From contig NZ_JAAOJA010000002.1 in assembly GCF_013184545.1 (NCBI RefSeq), forward strand, positions 434,001 to 498,000: DNA of 64,000 nt, read 5' to 3'. This DNA comes from Pseudomonas tumuqii (GTDB taxonomy: Bacteria; Pseudomonadota; Gammaproteobacteria; Pseudomonadales; Pseudomonadaceae). This document shows, one piece after another, positions 8,789-16,697 of this stretch (the stretch's first letter is position 1; each line of letters begins with the position of its first letter). The notes beneath the pieces were generated by a model. It worked only from the letters and a program-made list of their open reading frames with translations. It was not told the origin of the DNA and did no database searches. The position numbers and the translations under genes were made by a program.

Positions 8789-10120
8789 CTATAGTCTGGT
8801 CTGCGGCTTTAGCGGCAGCAGCAGGCTGGCGCTGAAGCCACCTTCGGGGTGGTTGGTCAGCTCCAGTCGGCCGCCGTGGCGCTCGGCGGCGCGGCGGGCA
8901 ATCGCCAGGCCGAGCCCATGCCCGGGTGTACTTTGCCCAGGCGCACGGAAGAAGGGTTCGCCCAGCCGGGTCAGGTATTCGGCGGCAACGCCCGGTCCGT
9001 GATCACGTACGCTGAGGCACAGTTCGTCGGCCTGGCGCTCGGCCTTGAGCTCAATCGGTTGGCCTGTCGGGTTGAAGCGCAAGGCATTGCGCAGCAGGTT
9101 GTCCAGCGCCCGTTCGAGCATGTCCGGCCAGCCGTGCAGGCTTGCGCCGGGTTTCAGTTTGATCTCCACCCGCTGCTCCGGGGTGTCGAGTTGTGCCTCT
9201 TCTTGCAGCTTGCGCAGCAGCGCGGCAAGGTCGACCGGTTGCGCTGCGCCAGGATCGGCGTCGAGGCGGGCGAGGGCGAGAATCTCGCTGATCAAGGCCT
9301 CCAGTCGGTCGCACTCGCGCGCCAGGCGTGGCCAGAGCTTTTCCCGCTCGGCGGCGTCGGCGCGTTCGGCCAAGGCCAGTGCCACGCGTAAGCGCGCCAG
9401 TGGCGAGCGCAATTCGTGGGAGACATCACGCAGCAACTGGCGCTGGCTGCCTATCAGCCCTTGCAGGCGTGCGCCCATGCGGTTGAAGTCGCGGGCCAGC
9501 ACGCCCAGTTCGTCGCGTCTATTGGCCAGGCGGGCCAGACTGTTCTGCTGGTAGGCGGTCTGGCCGAGGTCGTGCACGGCGCCACGCAGGCGATTCAGTG
9601 GACGGGTGATGGACAGGGTCACCAGCAGGCTGAACAGGGTCAGTACCACCAGGGCGATGGCCAGGGCGCTGAGCGGCCAGAGTAGGCTCTCGCGGTGCCA
9701 GGCGGCCAGTTCCCGGTGCGGGATCCGGTAGATGAACAGGTAGGTTTCGCCGGTCTGCGGGCTGCTGTAGTCGGTGGTCAGGCGGCGCCACGGCAGACGC
9801 TTGTCATTCTGCTGGCGCGCCTCGAAGGCGGCGGCGCGCGGCGGGAAGGTGCCCCTGACCAGGGGTTGGCCGTTGTCATCGAGCACTTGCACATTGAGAC
9901 GCGAGGCCTCTTTGCGCTGCTCGAGAAAGGCCTGGGCGGCGTCTGCGCCCTGCTCCTCATAAAGGCTGGTCCAGGTTTCGGCCAAGCCATCCAGGGCCGG
10001 GTGCTGACTGAGAATCCAGGCGTCCTGATTCAGCGCTCGTCCCAGCAGCATGGATAGCCCGGCAACCAGAGCGAGGGCCAGCCAGAAGCTGGCGAAGATG
10101 CGCCAGAACAATGAACGCAC
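8789..10120 (-). CDS. cpxS: CpxA/CpxS-type envelope-stress sensor histidine kinase (GTG start)
   Basis: 443 residues: TM1 about 4-27, a periplasmic domain about 28-146, TM2 about 147-171, HAMP, dimerisation/phosphoacceptor helix with RDVSHELRSPLARLR (H235), and an HATPase domain with LDNLLRNALRFNP, DHGPGV and GHGLGLAIARR. I chose the GTG at 10120 because it is preceded by GGAG six bases away. The alternative ATG at 10153 lies inside a terminator hairpin. It pairs with CpxR (10742-11419). In PAO1 the same three genes are PA3204-PA3206. It has its own transcription start or depends on readthrough of that terminator. Confidence 0.9.
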   Translation of the reverse strand: MRSLFWRIFASFWLALALVAGLSMLLGRALNQDAWILSQHPALDGLAETWTSLYEEQGADAAQAFLEQRKEASRLNVQVLDDNGQPLVRGTFPPRAAAFEARQQNDKRLPWRRLTTDYSSPQTGETYLFIYRIPHRELAAWHRESLLWPLSALAIALVVLTLFSLLVTLSITRPLNRLRGAVHDLGQTAYQQNSLARLANRRDELGVLARDFNRMGARLQGLIGSQRQLLRDVSHELRSPLARLRVALALAERADAAEREKLWPRLARECDRLEALISEILALARLDADPGAAQPVDLAALLRKLQEEAQLDTPEQRVEIKLKPGASLHGWPDMLERALDNLLRNALRFNPTGQPIELKAERQADELCLSVRDHGPGVAAEYLTRLGEPFFRAPGQSTPGHGLGLAIARRAAERHGGRLELTNHPEGGFSASLLLPLKPQTRL

Positions 10121-10139
10121 GGATGACTCCTTGGTAGCG

Positions 10140-10170
10140 AAAAAACCCATCAAGACAGGGCTTGATGGGT
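10140..10170 (-). terminator. Rho-independent terminator after the cpxP-like gene
   Basis: On the minus strand a 10-bp perfect stem (ACCCATCAAG and its complement, 10145-10154 with 10161-10170) with a 6-nt loop is followed by six T (10145-10140). It falls 29 nt after the cpxP-like stop and 20 nt before the kinase GTG. It should largely separate kinase transcription from cpxR-cpxP. Confidence 0.88.
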
Positions 10171-10198
10171 GGGGCGGATCAGGGCCAGCCTGTTCCCG

Positions 10199-10630
10199 TC
10201 ATTCGGCCTTGCTGGCCTGCTCGGCTTTCCAGGCGTTGAAGGCTGCACGCTCGGCGCGACGCTCCTGCATTTTCTTCTGGTGCTCGTCGAAGGCCTTCTG
10301 CTGTTCGGGGTTGAGCAGGTCGCGAATGGTGCTGTGCTGCTTGTCCTTGGCGGCTTTCAGCTCATCCTGCATGGCCTTCTGCTCGGCAGCGGGCAGTTTT
10401 TCCAGATGGCGCTGGGTGATCTCGTGGCGGCTTTTCATCTGCTCGCCCATCAACTTGCGGATTTCGCGCTGTTGCTCCTGACTCAGGTCGAGGTCTTTGA
10501 ACATCCGCGAGCCATGGCGGTCACCGTGGCGGTAACCGTCGCCGTGGTGCGGGCCACCTTCGGGCATGGCCATGGCCAGCGTCGGCAGGGTCAGTGCGAG
10601 TAACAGGGCAGTAAGGGTCTTGCGCATCAT
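10199..10630 (-). CDS. Spy/CpxP-family periplasmic chaperone-like protein
   Basis: 143 residues with a Sec signal peptide (MRKTLTALLLALTLPTLAMA) and a His-rich stretch after it (GGPHHGDGYRHGDRHG) that could bind metal. The helical LTxxQ family repeats follow: LDLSQEQQREIRKLM (about 47-61) and LLNPEQQKAFDEH (about 105-117). CpxP/Spy proteins act in the periplasm as stress chaperones and, in CpxP, as inhibitors of the sensor. Here it sits between cpxR and the kinase gene behind a CpxR-box-like site, which fits feedback control. Either of two adjacent ATG codons may start it. Confidence 0.88.
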   Translation of the reverse strand: MMRKTLTALLLALTLPTLAMAMPEGGPHHGDGYRHGDRHGSRMFKDLDLSQEQQREIRKLMGEQMKSRHEITQRHLEKLPAAEQKAMQDELKAAKDKQHSTIRDLLNPEQQKAFDEHQKKMQERRAERAAFNAWKAEQASKAE

Positions 10631-10713
10631 GCTGTGTCTCCTTGTCTCGATGCCGGTCAGTTACCGGATGTGCCCAGTCTAGAGCGGTCAAGGTCAAGGG
10701 CCGTCAGGCAAGG

Positions 10714-10729
10714 GTAAAGCCTGAGTAAA
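10714..10729. promoter_or_regulatory. Predicted CpxR box upstream of the cpxP-like gene
   Basis: GTAAA at 10714-10718 and GTAAA at 10725-10729 are separated by six bases and start 11 bp apart. The E. coli CpxR box is GTAAA-N5-GTAAA with spacer tolerance of about 4-8. It lies 12 bp after the cpxR stop and about 84 bp before the cpxP-like ATG, so an internal promoter under CpxR control is likely. Confidence 0.68.
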
Positions 10730-10741
10730 GGCGAGAGAGTC

Positions 10742-11419
10742 TCAGGCGCTGTAGTAGTAGCCGCGGCTGCGCAAGGCGAGGATGCGCGGGCGTCCGTCCG
10801 GGTGCGGGCCGAGTTTCTTGCGCAGGTTGCTGACGTGCATGTCCAGGCTGCGGTCATACAGCGTCAGCTTGCGGCCGAGCGCCAGTTGCGCCAGTTCCTG
10901 CTTGTCCACGGGTTCGCCGGGCTGCTGCAGCAAGGCTTCGAGCAGGCGACTTTCCGACAGGGTGAGAATGACCTCGTGCTCGCCGATCGTCACCACGCCG
11001 CGCGCCTGACTGAAACACAGGTCGCCCAGTTGCAGTTGGCTGGACACGGCAGGATGCAGGCTGCGCCGCAACACGGCGCGCAAGCGGGCGGTCAGCTCGC
11101 GGGGGTCACAGGGCTTGGCCAGGTAGTCGTCGGCGCCAAGCTCCAGGCCGAGGATCCGGTCCAGCGGCTCGCCGCGGGCAGATAGCATCAATACCGGCAA
11201 CCCGGGATGGTCGCTGCGCAATTGCTTGAGCAGTTCCAGGCCGCTGCCGTCGGGCAGCATCACATCGAGCACCACCGCGTCGGGAGCCTGGTCGGCCAGG
11301 GCGCGGCGTGCGCTTTTGCCATCATGGCAGGCACTGACCTGGAAGCCTTCCTGGGTCAGCCAGCTGGCCAGCAGCTCGCACAGTTCGGTGTCGTCGTCGA
11401 TTAGCAGGAGGGTGCTCAT
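10742..11419 (-). CDS. cpxR: OmpR-family response regulator CpxR
   Basis: 225 residues. Receiver domain with acidic pocket D8-D10, phosphoacceptor D52 in VVLDVMLPDG, and the K-P switch in DYLAKPCDPREL. A winged-helix domain follows, ending NLRKKLGPHPDGRPRILALRSRGYYYS. It is the partner of the downstream kinase and controls envelope-stress genes; in P. aeruginosa CpxR also activates mexAB-oprM. It starts eight bases after the coiled-coil membrane protein gene, so the two share a transcript. Confidence 0.92.
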   Translation of the reverse strand: MSTLLLIDDDTELCELLASWLTQEGFQVSACHDGKSARRALADQAPDAVVLDVMLPDGSGLELLKQLRSDHPGLPVLMLSARGEPLDRILGLELGADDYLAKPCDPRELTARLRAVLRRSLHPAVSSQLQLGDLCFSQARGVVTIGEHEVILTLSESRLLEALLQQPGEPVDKQELAQLALGRKLTLYDRSLDMHVSNLRKKLGPHPDGRPRILALRSRGYYYSA

Positions 11420-11426
11420 ACGGGTT

Positions 11427-11831
11427 TCAGTTTATCCACTCACGCCGCGAACGGCGTTTGCCGCGCAGCAATGCGCCGAGAATAACGCCCAGCAGTGCTG
11501 CGCCGGCGCCGACGGCAAACCATTGTTGCCGATCGTCGAGCAAAGGCTGGGGCGCATCGGCCTGGGTTTTTTTCAGTTGCAGCTTGAGGCGTTGGTTTTC
11601 CTGACGCAGGCGCTGTAATTGCGCGCTGTCGCGTTCGCCCCCGCTGGCTTGCAGTTCTGCGCCCAATGCTTCGCGTTGTTGCTCGCTGATGGCCAGGCGC
11701 TGTTTCAGGGCTTCGATCTGCGCTTGCTCTGCCGTAACCGTTGCGGAGGGGGCCGGCGGGGATTGCTCGGCATGCAGATCAAGCGGCAGCAGCAACAACG
11801 CAAACAGAAAAGACCACGGGCCTGGGCGCAT
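11427..11831 (-). CDS. Predicted secreted, membrane-anchored coiled-coil protein of unknown function
   Basis: 134 residues. A signal peptide (about 1-21, ending LDLHA) is followed by a glutamine/glutamate-rich coiled coil (about 34-92) and one transmembrane helix (about 104-121, WFAVGAGAALLGVILGALL), then a basic tail GKRRSRREWIN. The C-terminal part resembles the anchor of the SH3-and-anchor (TIGR04211/YgiM) family, but the SH3 domain is absent. It precedes cpxR by eight bases, so its product may be envelope-facing and linked to Cpx stress, which is inference. It matches PAO1 PA3203 by position. Confidence 0.6.
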   Translation of the reverse strand: MRPGPWSFLFALLLLPLDLHAEQSPPAPSATVTAEQAQIEALKQRLAISEQQREALGAELQASGGERDSAQLQRLRQENQRLKLQLKKTQADAPQPLLDDRQQWFAVGAGAALLGVILGALLRGKRRSRREWIN

Positions 11832-11872
11832 CGGAACTCCTATGTCTTATTGGATTGTTAGCGACTAGCGGA

Positions 11873-12172
11873 TTAAGGCAGAACCAGTTTGAACGGCTTG
11901 ACCAGCACCGAGGCGTAGACACCGGCAGCGCGGTAAGGGTCTGCATCGGCCCAGCTTTGGGCTGCACTCAGCGATGCGAATTCGGCAACGATCAGGCTGC
12001 CGGAAAAGCCTGCCGGGCCCGGGTCGTTACTGTCGATCGCCGGATGTGGGCCGGCGAGTACCAGGCGACCTTCGCTTTTCAGTTGCTCCAGCCGAGCGAC
12101 GTGCGCGGGGCGAGCAGCCAAACGATTTTCCAGGGAGTTTTCGACATCGGTGGCGATAATGGCGTAGAGCAT
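11873..12172 (-). CDS. yciI: YciI-family protein
   Basis: 99 residues beginning [17 protein letters not shown], with the family's HxxRL (HVARLEQL) and LAGPHPA segments, then a GSLIVAEF strand and WADADPY. The fold is the ferredoxin-like dimeric alpha-beta barrel of muconolactone isomerase. No enzyme activity is established for most members. The ATG at 12172 follows AAGGA at good spacing; the frame stays open upstream to 12256 but has no ribosome site there. Confidence 0.9.
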   Translation of the reverse strand: MLYAIIATDVENSLENRLAARPAHVARLEQLKSEGRLVLAGPHPAIDSNDPGPAGFSGSLIVAEFASLSAAQSWADADPYRAAGVYASVLVKPFKLVLP

Positions 12173-12524
12173 CTCAATCCTTAATGGCTGGTGTGCCAGT
12201 CGGTAGTAGCGCAGAAAAGCAGCACGGACTGGCAAAGTCGAGGAATTGTTTAGCAAACTGTTGAAAAATTACCTGGTTAGCAGGTCGCAGAAAAAGGCAG
12301 CGAGCGAGGGTGGGCGGCAGCACTCGATCGAGGTGAACTCGGTATCGAGTACGAGCACAGGCTAGTGCGCATTGACCATACGTTGCTTGCCATCTGACTC
12401 GCTCGTTCGCCCTGCGCGCCTGCCTCCACTTGCCAGTTTATTTCCACAGACTATTAGTGATATCAGCAAGAGTTCGCCGGTATCGGCATAATAACAAACA
12501 TAAATTACCGAGAAAGCGTTTCTT
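12173..12524. other. 352-nt divergent spacer between yciI and trpH, no gene seen
   Basis: No coding frame of family character is present on either strand. As I recall, many Pseudomonas place the septation protein gene ispZ (yciB) between yciI and trpH; it is missing here. A short hairpin (CCTGGTTAGCAGG, 12272-12284) and two cytosine/guanine-rich stretches are visible. The last 90 bases are AT-rich and probably hold the trpH promoter. Confidence 0.5.
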
Positions 12525-13400
12525 ATGGATGTTGATTTGCATTGTCACAGCACGGCCTCAGACGGTGCGCTTGCGCCTGCTGTGGTGGTTGCGCGGGCGT
12601 ACGAACGTGGTGTGCGGCTGTTGGCGCTGACCGATCATGACACCCTGGAAGGCCTCGAAGAGGCGCGCGCCGCAGCCCAAGCGCTGGATATGCAGCTGGT
12701 CAATGGCATCGAATTGTCCTGCACCTGGGGTGGCGCCACCATCCATGTTCTCGGTTATGCCTTCGTCAGCGATGCGCCAGCCTTGCTCCAGTCGATTGCC
12801 GAGCTGCATGAAGGGCGCTGGCTGCGCGCCGCAGAAATCAGCAAGCGGCTGGACAACAAAGGCATGCCCGGTGCACTCGAGGGCGCGCGGGCCGTGCAGC
12901 AGGAGCTGGGCGACAGCGGTAACGCCCCGGCCCGCCCGCACTTCGCCGAGTTCCTGGTGCGCGCCGGTCACGTCAAGGATCGCGCCGAAGCCTTTCGCAA
13001 GTGGCTCGGCTCGGGCAAGTTGGGTGACGTCAAACAGCATTGGCCGACATTGCAGCAGGCCATTGCAACCTTGCAACAAGCGGGCGCCTCGATCAGCCTG
13101 GCGCACCCGTGGCAGTACGACTTTACTCGTAGTAAGCGACGCAAGCTGATCGCCGATTTTGTCGCTGCCGGTGGCCATGCGCTTGAGGTGGTCAACGGCA
13201 TGCAGCCAGCCGAACAGGTTGGCGGTCTGGCGATCCTGGCCCGCGAATTCGGCCTGCTGGCAAGTGCCGGCAGTGACTTTCATGCACCTGGCGACTGGTC
13301 TGAACTGGGCATGTATCGCCCTGTACCCGAAGACTTGTCGCCCCTTTGGGCGCGTTTTCAGCATGTCCAGCAGCCTACTGCAAGTCGAACAGGGAGTTAG
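12525..13400 (+). CDS. trpH: TrpH/RNase AM, PHP-domain 5'-3' exoribonuclease and nucleotide phosphatase
   Basis: 291 residues with the PHP trinuclear metal motifs: DVDLHCHSTASDG at the N-terminus, LTDHDT (about 38-43), NGIELS (E66) and SLAHPW, with DFHAPG near the end. The E. coli orthologue YciV/TrpH (RNase AM) removes short 5' leader remnants from rRNAs and hydrolyses 3',5'-nucleoside bisphosphates. It is followed after one base by yciO, so both are one operon. The ATG at 12525 is close to the metal motif, as in the family. Confidence 0.92.
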   Translation: MDVDLHCHSTASDGALAPAVVVARAYERGVRLLALTDHDTLEGLEEARAAAQALDMQLVNGIELSCTWGGATIHVLGYAFVSDAPALLQSIAELHEGRWLRAAEISKRLDNKGMPGALEGARAVQQELGDSGNAPARPHFAEFLVRAGHVKDRAEAFRKWLGSGKLGDVKQHWPTLQQAIATLQQAGASISLAHPWQYDFTRSKRRKLIADFVAAGGHALEVVNGMQPAEQVGGLAILAREFGLLASAGSDFHAPGDWSELGMYRPVPEDLSPLWARFQHVQQPTASRTGS

Positions 13401-13401
13401 C

Positions 13402-14028
13402 GTGAGTCAATTTTTCCAGGTTCACCCGGAAAACCCGCAGCTGCGCCTGATCAAACAGGCGGTGGAGATCATCAGAGCCGGTGGCGTGGTGATTTATCCC
13501 ACCGATTCGTCCTATGCGCTCGGTTGCCATATCGGCGACAAGAATGCGGTGGAGCGTATCCGCCGTTTGCGCCAGTTGGACGACAAACACAATTTCACCC
13601 TGGTTTGTCGCGACCTGTCGCAGCTTGGCCTGTTCGCCAAGGTCGATACCGGCGCCTTTCGGTTGCTGAAGAACCATACGCCGGGGCCTTACACTTTTAT
13701 TCTCAACGCCACTCGCGAAGTGCCGCGCATGTTGCTGCACCCCAAGCGCCGCACCATCGGTCTGCGGGTGCCTGGTCACCCGATTGCCCAGGCATTGCTC
13801 AGCGAACTCGGCGAGCCGCTGATGAGCGTCAGCCTGATTCTGCCGGGCGAGACGCTGCCGATGAGCGATCCCTACGAAATGCGACAGATCCTCGAACACC
13901 AGGTCGACCTGATCATCGACGGCGGTTTTGGCGGGTTGGAGGCCTCGACCGTGATCAATCTGGCCGAGGACGAGCCGCAAATCATTCGCGTCGGCTGTGG
14001 CGACCCTGCGCCTTTCGGCGAAGCGTAA
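13402..14028 (+). CDS. yciO: YciO, Sua5/YrdC-family protein (GTG start)
   Basis: 208 residues. It has the YrdC fold signature GGVVIYPTDSSYALG and HPKRRTIGLRVPGHP, and follows the YciO branch rather than TsaC. TsaC makes threonylcarbamoyl-AMP for the tRNA t6A modification; YciO has only weak activity of this kind in vitro and its role is unsettled. The GTG at 13402 follows AGGGAG and comes one base after the trpH stop. Confidence 0.9.
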   Translation: MSQFFQVHPENPQLRLIKQAVEIIRAGGVVIYPTDSSYALGCHIGDKNAVERIRRLRQLDDKHNFTLVCRDLSQLGLFAKVDTGAFRLLKNHTPGPYTFILNATREVPRMLLHPKRRTIGLRVPGHPIAQALLSELGEPLMSVSLILPGETLPMSDPYEMRQILEHQVDLIIDGGFGGLEASTVINLAEDEPQIIRVGCGDPAPFGEA

Positions 14029-14076
14029 GAGCCTCGCACGAAAGGCACGAAATTTCGCGAGCCTGGTCGTCAGCGC

Positions 14077-14433
14077 TTACAGAATGAGCACCACCAGCAG
14101 AACTACCAGCAGGATGATGATGAAGTCGTTGCCACTGAGTGCACCACCGGCCGGCAACGCGTCGATCCGCTGGGCCAGGGTGGCGACTTCCGCGGGCGTC
14201 AGCGCATCCACGCGGCTGTTGGCCAGGGCTGCGGGGACATCCATGGCTTGCAAACGCTCCTCGACGTCGGCACGGTTGAGGAACTCACTGACTTTGTCGC
14301 GATCGGCCTGCAGGGTTTGCTCGGCGATGACTTCTTGGGTGCCGATCATGCTGGCCTGGGCGGTTAGCGGTGGCAGGAGCAGCAAAAATGCTGCGAGCAA
14401 GGCAATGCCGAACGTTAGGCTGGGAATTTTCAT
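14077..14433 (-). CDS. PA2779-family small membrane protein, orphan
   Basis: 118 residues with a signal peptide or first TM (about 5-27) and a C-terminal TM rich in valine and leucine (about 103-118). The middle, with VIAEQTLQADRDKV, RADVEERLQAMDV and LTPAEVATLAQRIDALPAGG, matches the PA2779 family. Members usually sit next to a PA2778-type papain-like peptidase and may be processed or exported peptides. No such peptidase gene is in this window. Function unknown; convergent with yciO. Confidence 0.75.
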   Translation of the reverse strand: MKIPSLTFGIALLAAFLLLLPPLTAQASMIGTQEVIAEQTLQADRDKVSEFLNRADVEERLQAMDVPAALANSRVDALTPAEVATLAQRIDALPAGGALSGNDFIIILLVVLLVVLIL

Positions 14434-14633
14434 GCTGTGACCCTCGACGAATGGTCGGGATTCGCGTCAAATCTTGCACTGCTGTTGGCGCGCGGTTCTG
14501 CCGTCAGTTTGCCCGGGCGGCTTCATAAATTAAGACTGGCCTTTTGCCCAAACGGTTCCGCGGTCGTTTTTCCCGCGGCGGCTACGGGTCTCGCTATACT
14601 TCGCGTCTTGTTGATTCGCTTAGGTAACCTGGT

Positions 14634-15848
14634 TTGAGCCTTGTTGATTCCGAACGCCGCGTGCTGTCCGGCATGCGCCCCAGTGGTCGTTTACACCTTG
14701 GCCATTACCATGGGGTGCTGAAGAACTGGATCAAGTTGCAGCACGAATACGAGTGCTTTTTCTGCATCGTCGACTGGCACGCACTGACGACCAACTACCA
14801 GGATGTCGGGCAGATCTCCCAGCATGTCATGGACATGGCGGTGGATTGGCTGGCCGCCGGGGTCAGTCCCAGTTCCGCGACCATGTTCATCCAGTCGCAA
14901 GTGCCGGAGCACGCCGAGCTGCACCTGCTGCTGTCGATGATCAGTCCGCTCAGCTGGCTGGAGCGGGTGCCGTCCTACAAGGAACGGCAAGACCGGCTGC
15001 CAGGGCGGGAACTCGCCACCTATGGTTTTCTTGGTTATCCATTGCTGCAGGCGGCGGATGTCCTGCTTTACCGGGCCGGGGTGGTGCCGGTTGGCGCCGA
15101 TCAATTGGCGCATATCGAATTCGCCCGCGAAGTGGCTCGACGCTTCAATCATCTCTATGGCCGTGAGCCCGGCTTCGAGCTGAAAGCCGAGGCGGCGATC
15201 CGCAAGCTCGGCAAGAAAACCGCCACGCTCTACAACAATTTGCGCAAGGCGTACCAGCAGCAGGGTGACGTCGAAGCGCTGGAAACCGCCAGGGCACTGC
15301 TTAAAGAGCAACAGAGCATCACCATCGGCGACAAGGAACGCCTGTTCGGCTACCTGGAAGGTGGCGGCAAGGTGTTGTTGCCCGAGCCGCGACCGTTGCT
15401 CAGCGATGCGCCCAAGCTGCCGGGGCTGGATGGCGGCAAAATGTCCAAGTCCAGCGGCAATGCAATTTTTCTGCGTGACAGCAGTGCCGAAGTCGAGGAA
15501 AAGATCAGGCGCATGCCTACTGATCCTGCGCGGGTGCATCGGGAAGATCCCGGTAATCCTGCCCATTGCCCGGTGTGGCCGCTGCACGAGATTTACAGCA
15601 GTGCAGAGACGCGTGCTGCATTGCAGCAAGGCTGCAAGAGCGCCGGCATCGGCTGCCTGGACTGCAAGGGGCCATTGATCGAGGCCGTGCAGAAAGAGCT
15701 GCAACCCTTGCAGGCGCGAGCCGCCGATTATCAAGCCAACCCCGAGTTGCTGCGCAGTATCCTGGCGGAGGGCGCCGAGCGCGCGCGCAATGAAGCCCGG
15801 GAAACCTTGACCGAGGTGCGTTTGGCCCTGGGTCTGAATTACCGCTGA
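14634..15848 (+). CDS. trpS: Tryptophanyl-tRNA synthetase (TTG start)
   Basis: 404 residues of class I synthetase: the HIGH-type motif HLGHYHG (about 22-28), the KMSKS loop in GGKMSKSSG, and a C-terminal stretch GCKSAGIGCLDCKGPL with three cysteines. The enzyme charges tRNA-Trp. No ATG precedes the conserved SERRVLSGMRP start; the TTG at 14634 has AGGT nine bases upstream and gives the usual MSLVDSERR start. It lies 21 nt before scpA, probably in one operon. Pseudomonads have two trpS types and this is the one linked to scpAB. Confidence 0.92.
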   Translation: MSLVDSERRVLSGMRPSGRLHLGHYHGVLKNWIKLQHEYECFFCIVDWHALTTNYQDVGQISQHVMDMAVDWLAAGVSPSSATMFIQSQVPEHAELHLLLSMISPLSWLERVPSYKERQDRLPGRELATYGFLGYPLLQAADVLLYRAGVVPVGADQLAHIEFAREVARRFNHLYGREPGFELKAEAAIRKLGKKTATLYNNLRKAYQQQGDVEALETARALLKEQQSITIGDKERLFGYLEGGGKVLLPEPRPLLSDAPKLPGLDGGKMSKSSGNAIFLRDSSAEVEEKIRRMPTDPARVHREDPGNPAHCPVWPLHEIYSSAETRAALQQGCKSAGIGCLDCKGPLIEAVQKELQPLQARAADYQANPELLRSILAEGAERARNEARETLTEVRLALGLNYR

Positions 15849-15869
15849 GCAGGGGTTGGGTAAATCGAT

Positions 15870-16697
15870 ATGCACAGTCAGTCACCTGAACCGTCCGCCG
15901 ACAGTCAAGCAGGCGCCCAGCAAGAGTTGCCGTTCGCGTTGGTATACGGCCGGGCGGTGACCGAGATGCCGCTGGATCTGTATATCCCGCCGGACGCACT
16001 GGAGGTGTTTCTCGAAGCCTTCGAGGGGCCCCTGGATCTGCTGCTCTATCTGATCCGCAAGCAGAATATCGATGTGCTGGACATTCCCGTGGCGGAAATC
16101 ACCCGGCAGTACATGGGCTATGTCGAATTGATGCAGTCGGTGCGCCTGGAGCTGGCCGCCGAGTACCTGGTGATGGCGGCGATGCTCGCCGAGATCAAGT
16201 CGCGCATGCTTCTGCCGCGTTCGAGCGAGGCTCCGGAGGAAGAAGACGATCCGCGCGCCGAGCTGATTCGCCGTCTGCAGGAATACGAGCGCTACAAGGC
16301 CGCTGCCGAAGGCCTCGACATGCTGCCCCGGGTCGGTCGCGACCTGACGGTGCCGCGCCTGGAGGCGCCGCAGGCGCAGGCGCGCAAGCTGCTGCCGGAG
16401 GTCAATCTGGAGGAGCTGTTGTTGTCGATGGCGCAGGTGCTGCGCCGCGCCGATATGTTCGAGAGTCACCAGGTCAGTCGTGAGACGCTGTCGACCCGCG
16501 AGCGCATGAGTGAAGTGCTGGAGCGCCTCAAGGGCGGCGCATTCGTGCCTTTTGTCGACCTCTTCACGGCCGAGGAGGGACGTCTGGGTGTGGTAGTGAC
16601 CTTTATGGCGGTGCTCGAGCTGATCAAGGAATCGCTGGTCGAACTGGTGCAGAATGAAGCCTTTGGACCTATCCACGTGCGTGCGCGAGCCGAATGA
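15870..16697 (+). CDS. scpA: Segregation and condensation protein ScpA (kleisin)
   Basis: 275 residues. The kleisin N-terminal region is clear from FEGPLDLLLYLIRKQNIDVLDIPVAEI (about 52-78), followed by YLVMAAMLAEIKSRMLLP and a C-terminal winged helix ending EAFGPIHVRARAE. ScpA bridges the SMC heads and binds ScpB dimers, acting in chromosome organisation. smc is not in the window. The stop overlaps the scpB ATG by four bases, fitting equal production. An upstream 40-residue extension before MPLDLYIPP is usual in pseudomonads. Confidence 0.95.
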   Translation: MHSQSPEPSADSQAGAQQELPFALVYGRAVTEMPLDLYIPPDALEVFLEAFEGPLDLLLYLIRKQNIDVLDIPVAEITRQYMGYVELMQSVRLELAAEYLVMAAMLAEIKSRMLLPRSSEAPEEEDDPRAELIRRLQEYERYKAAAEGLDMLPRVGRDLTVPRLEAPQAQARKLLPEVNLEELLLSMAQVLRRADMFESHQVSRETLSTRERMSEVLERLKGGAFVPFVDLFTAEEGRLGVVVTFMAVLELIKESLVELVQNEAFGPIHVRARAE

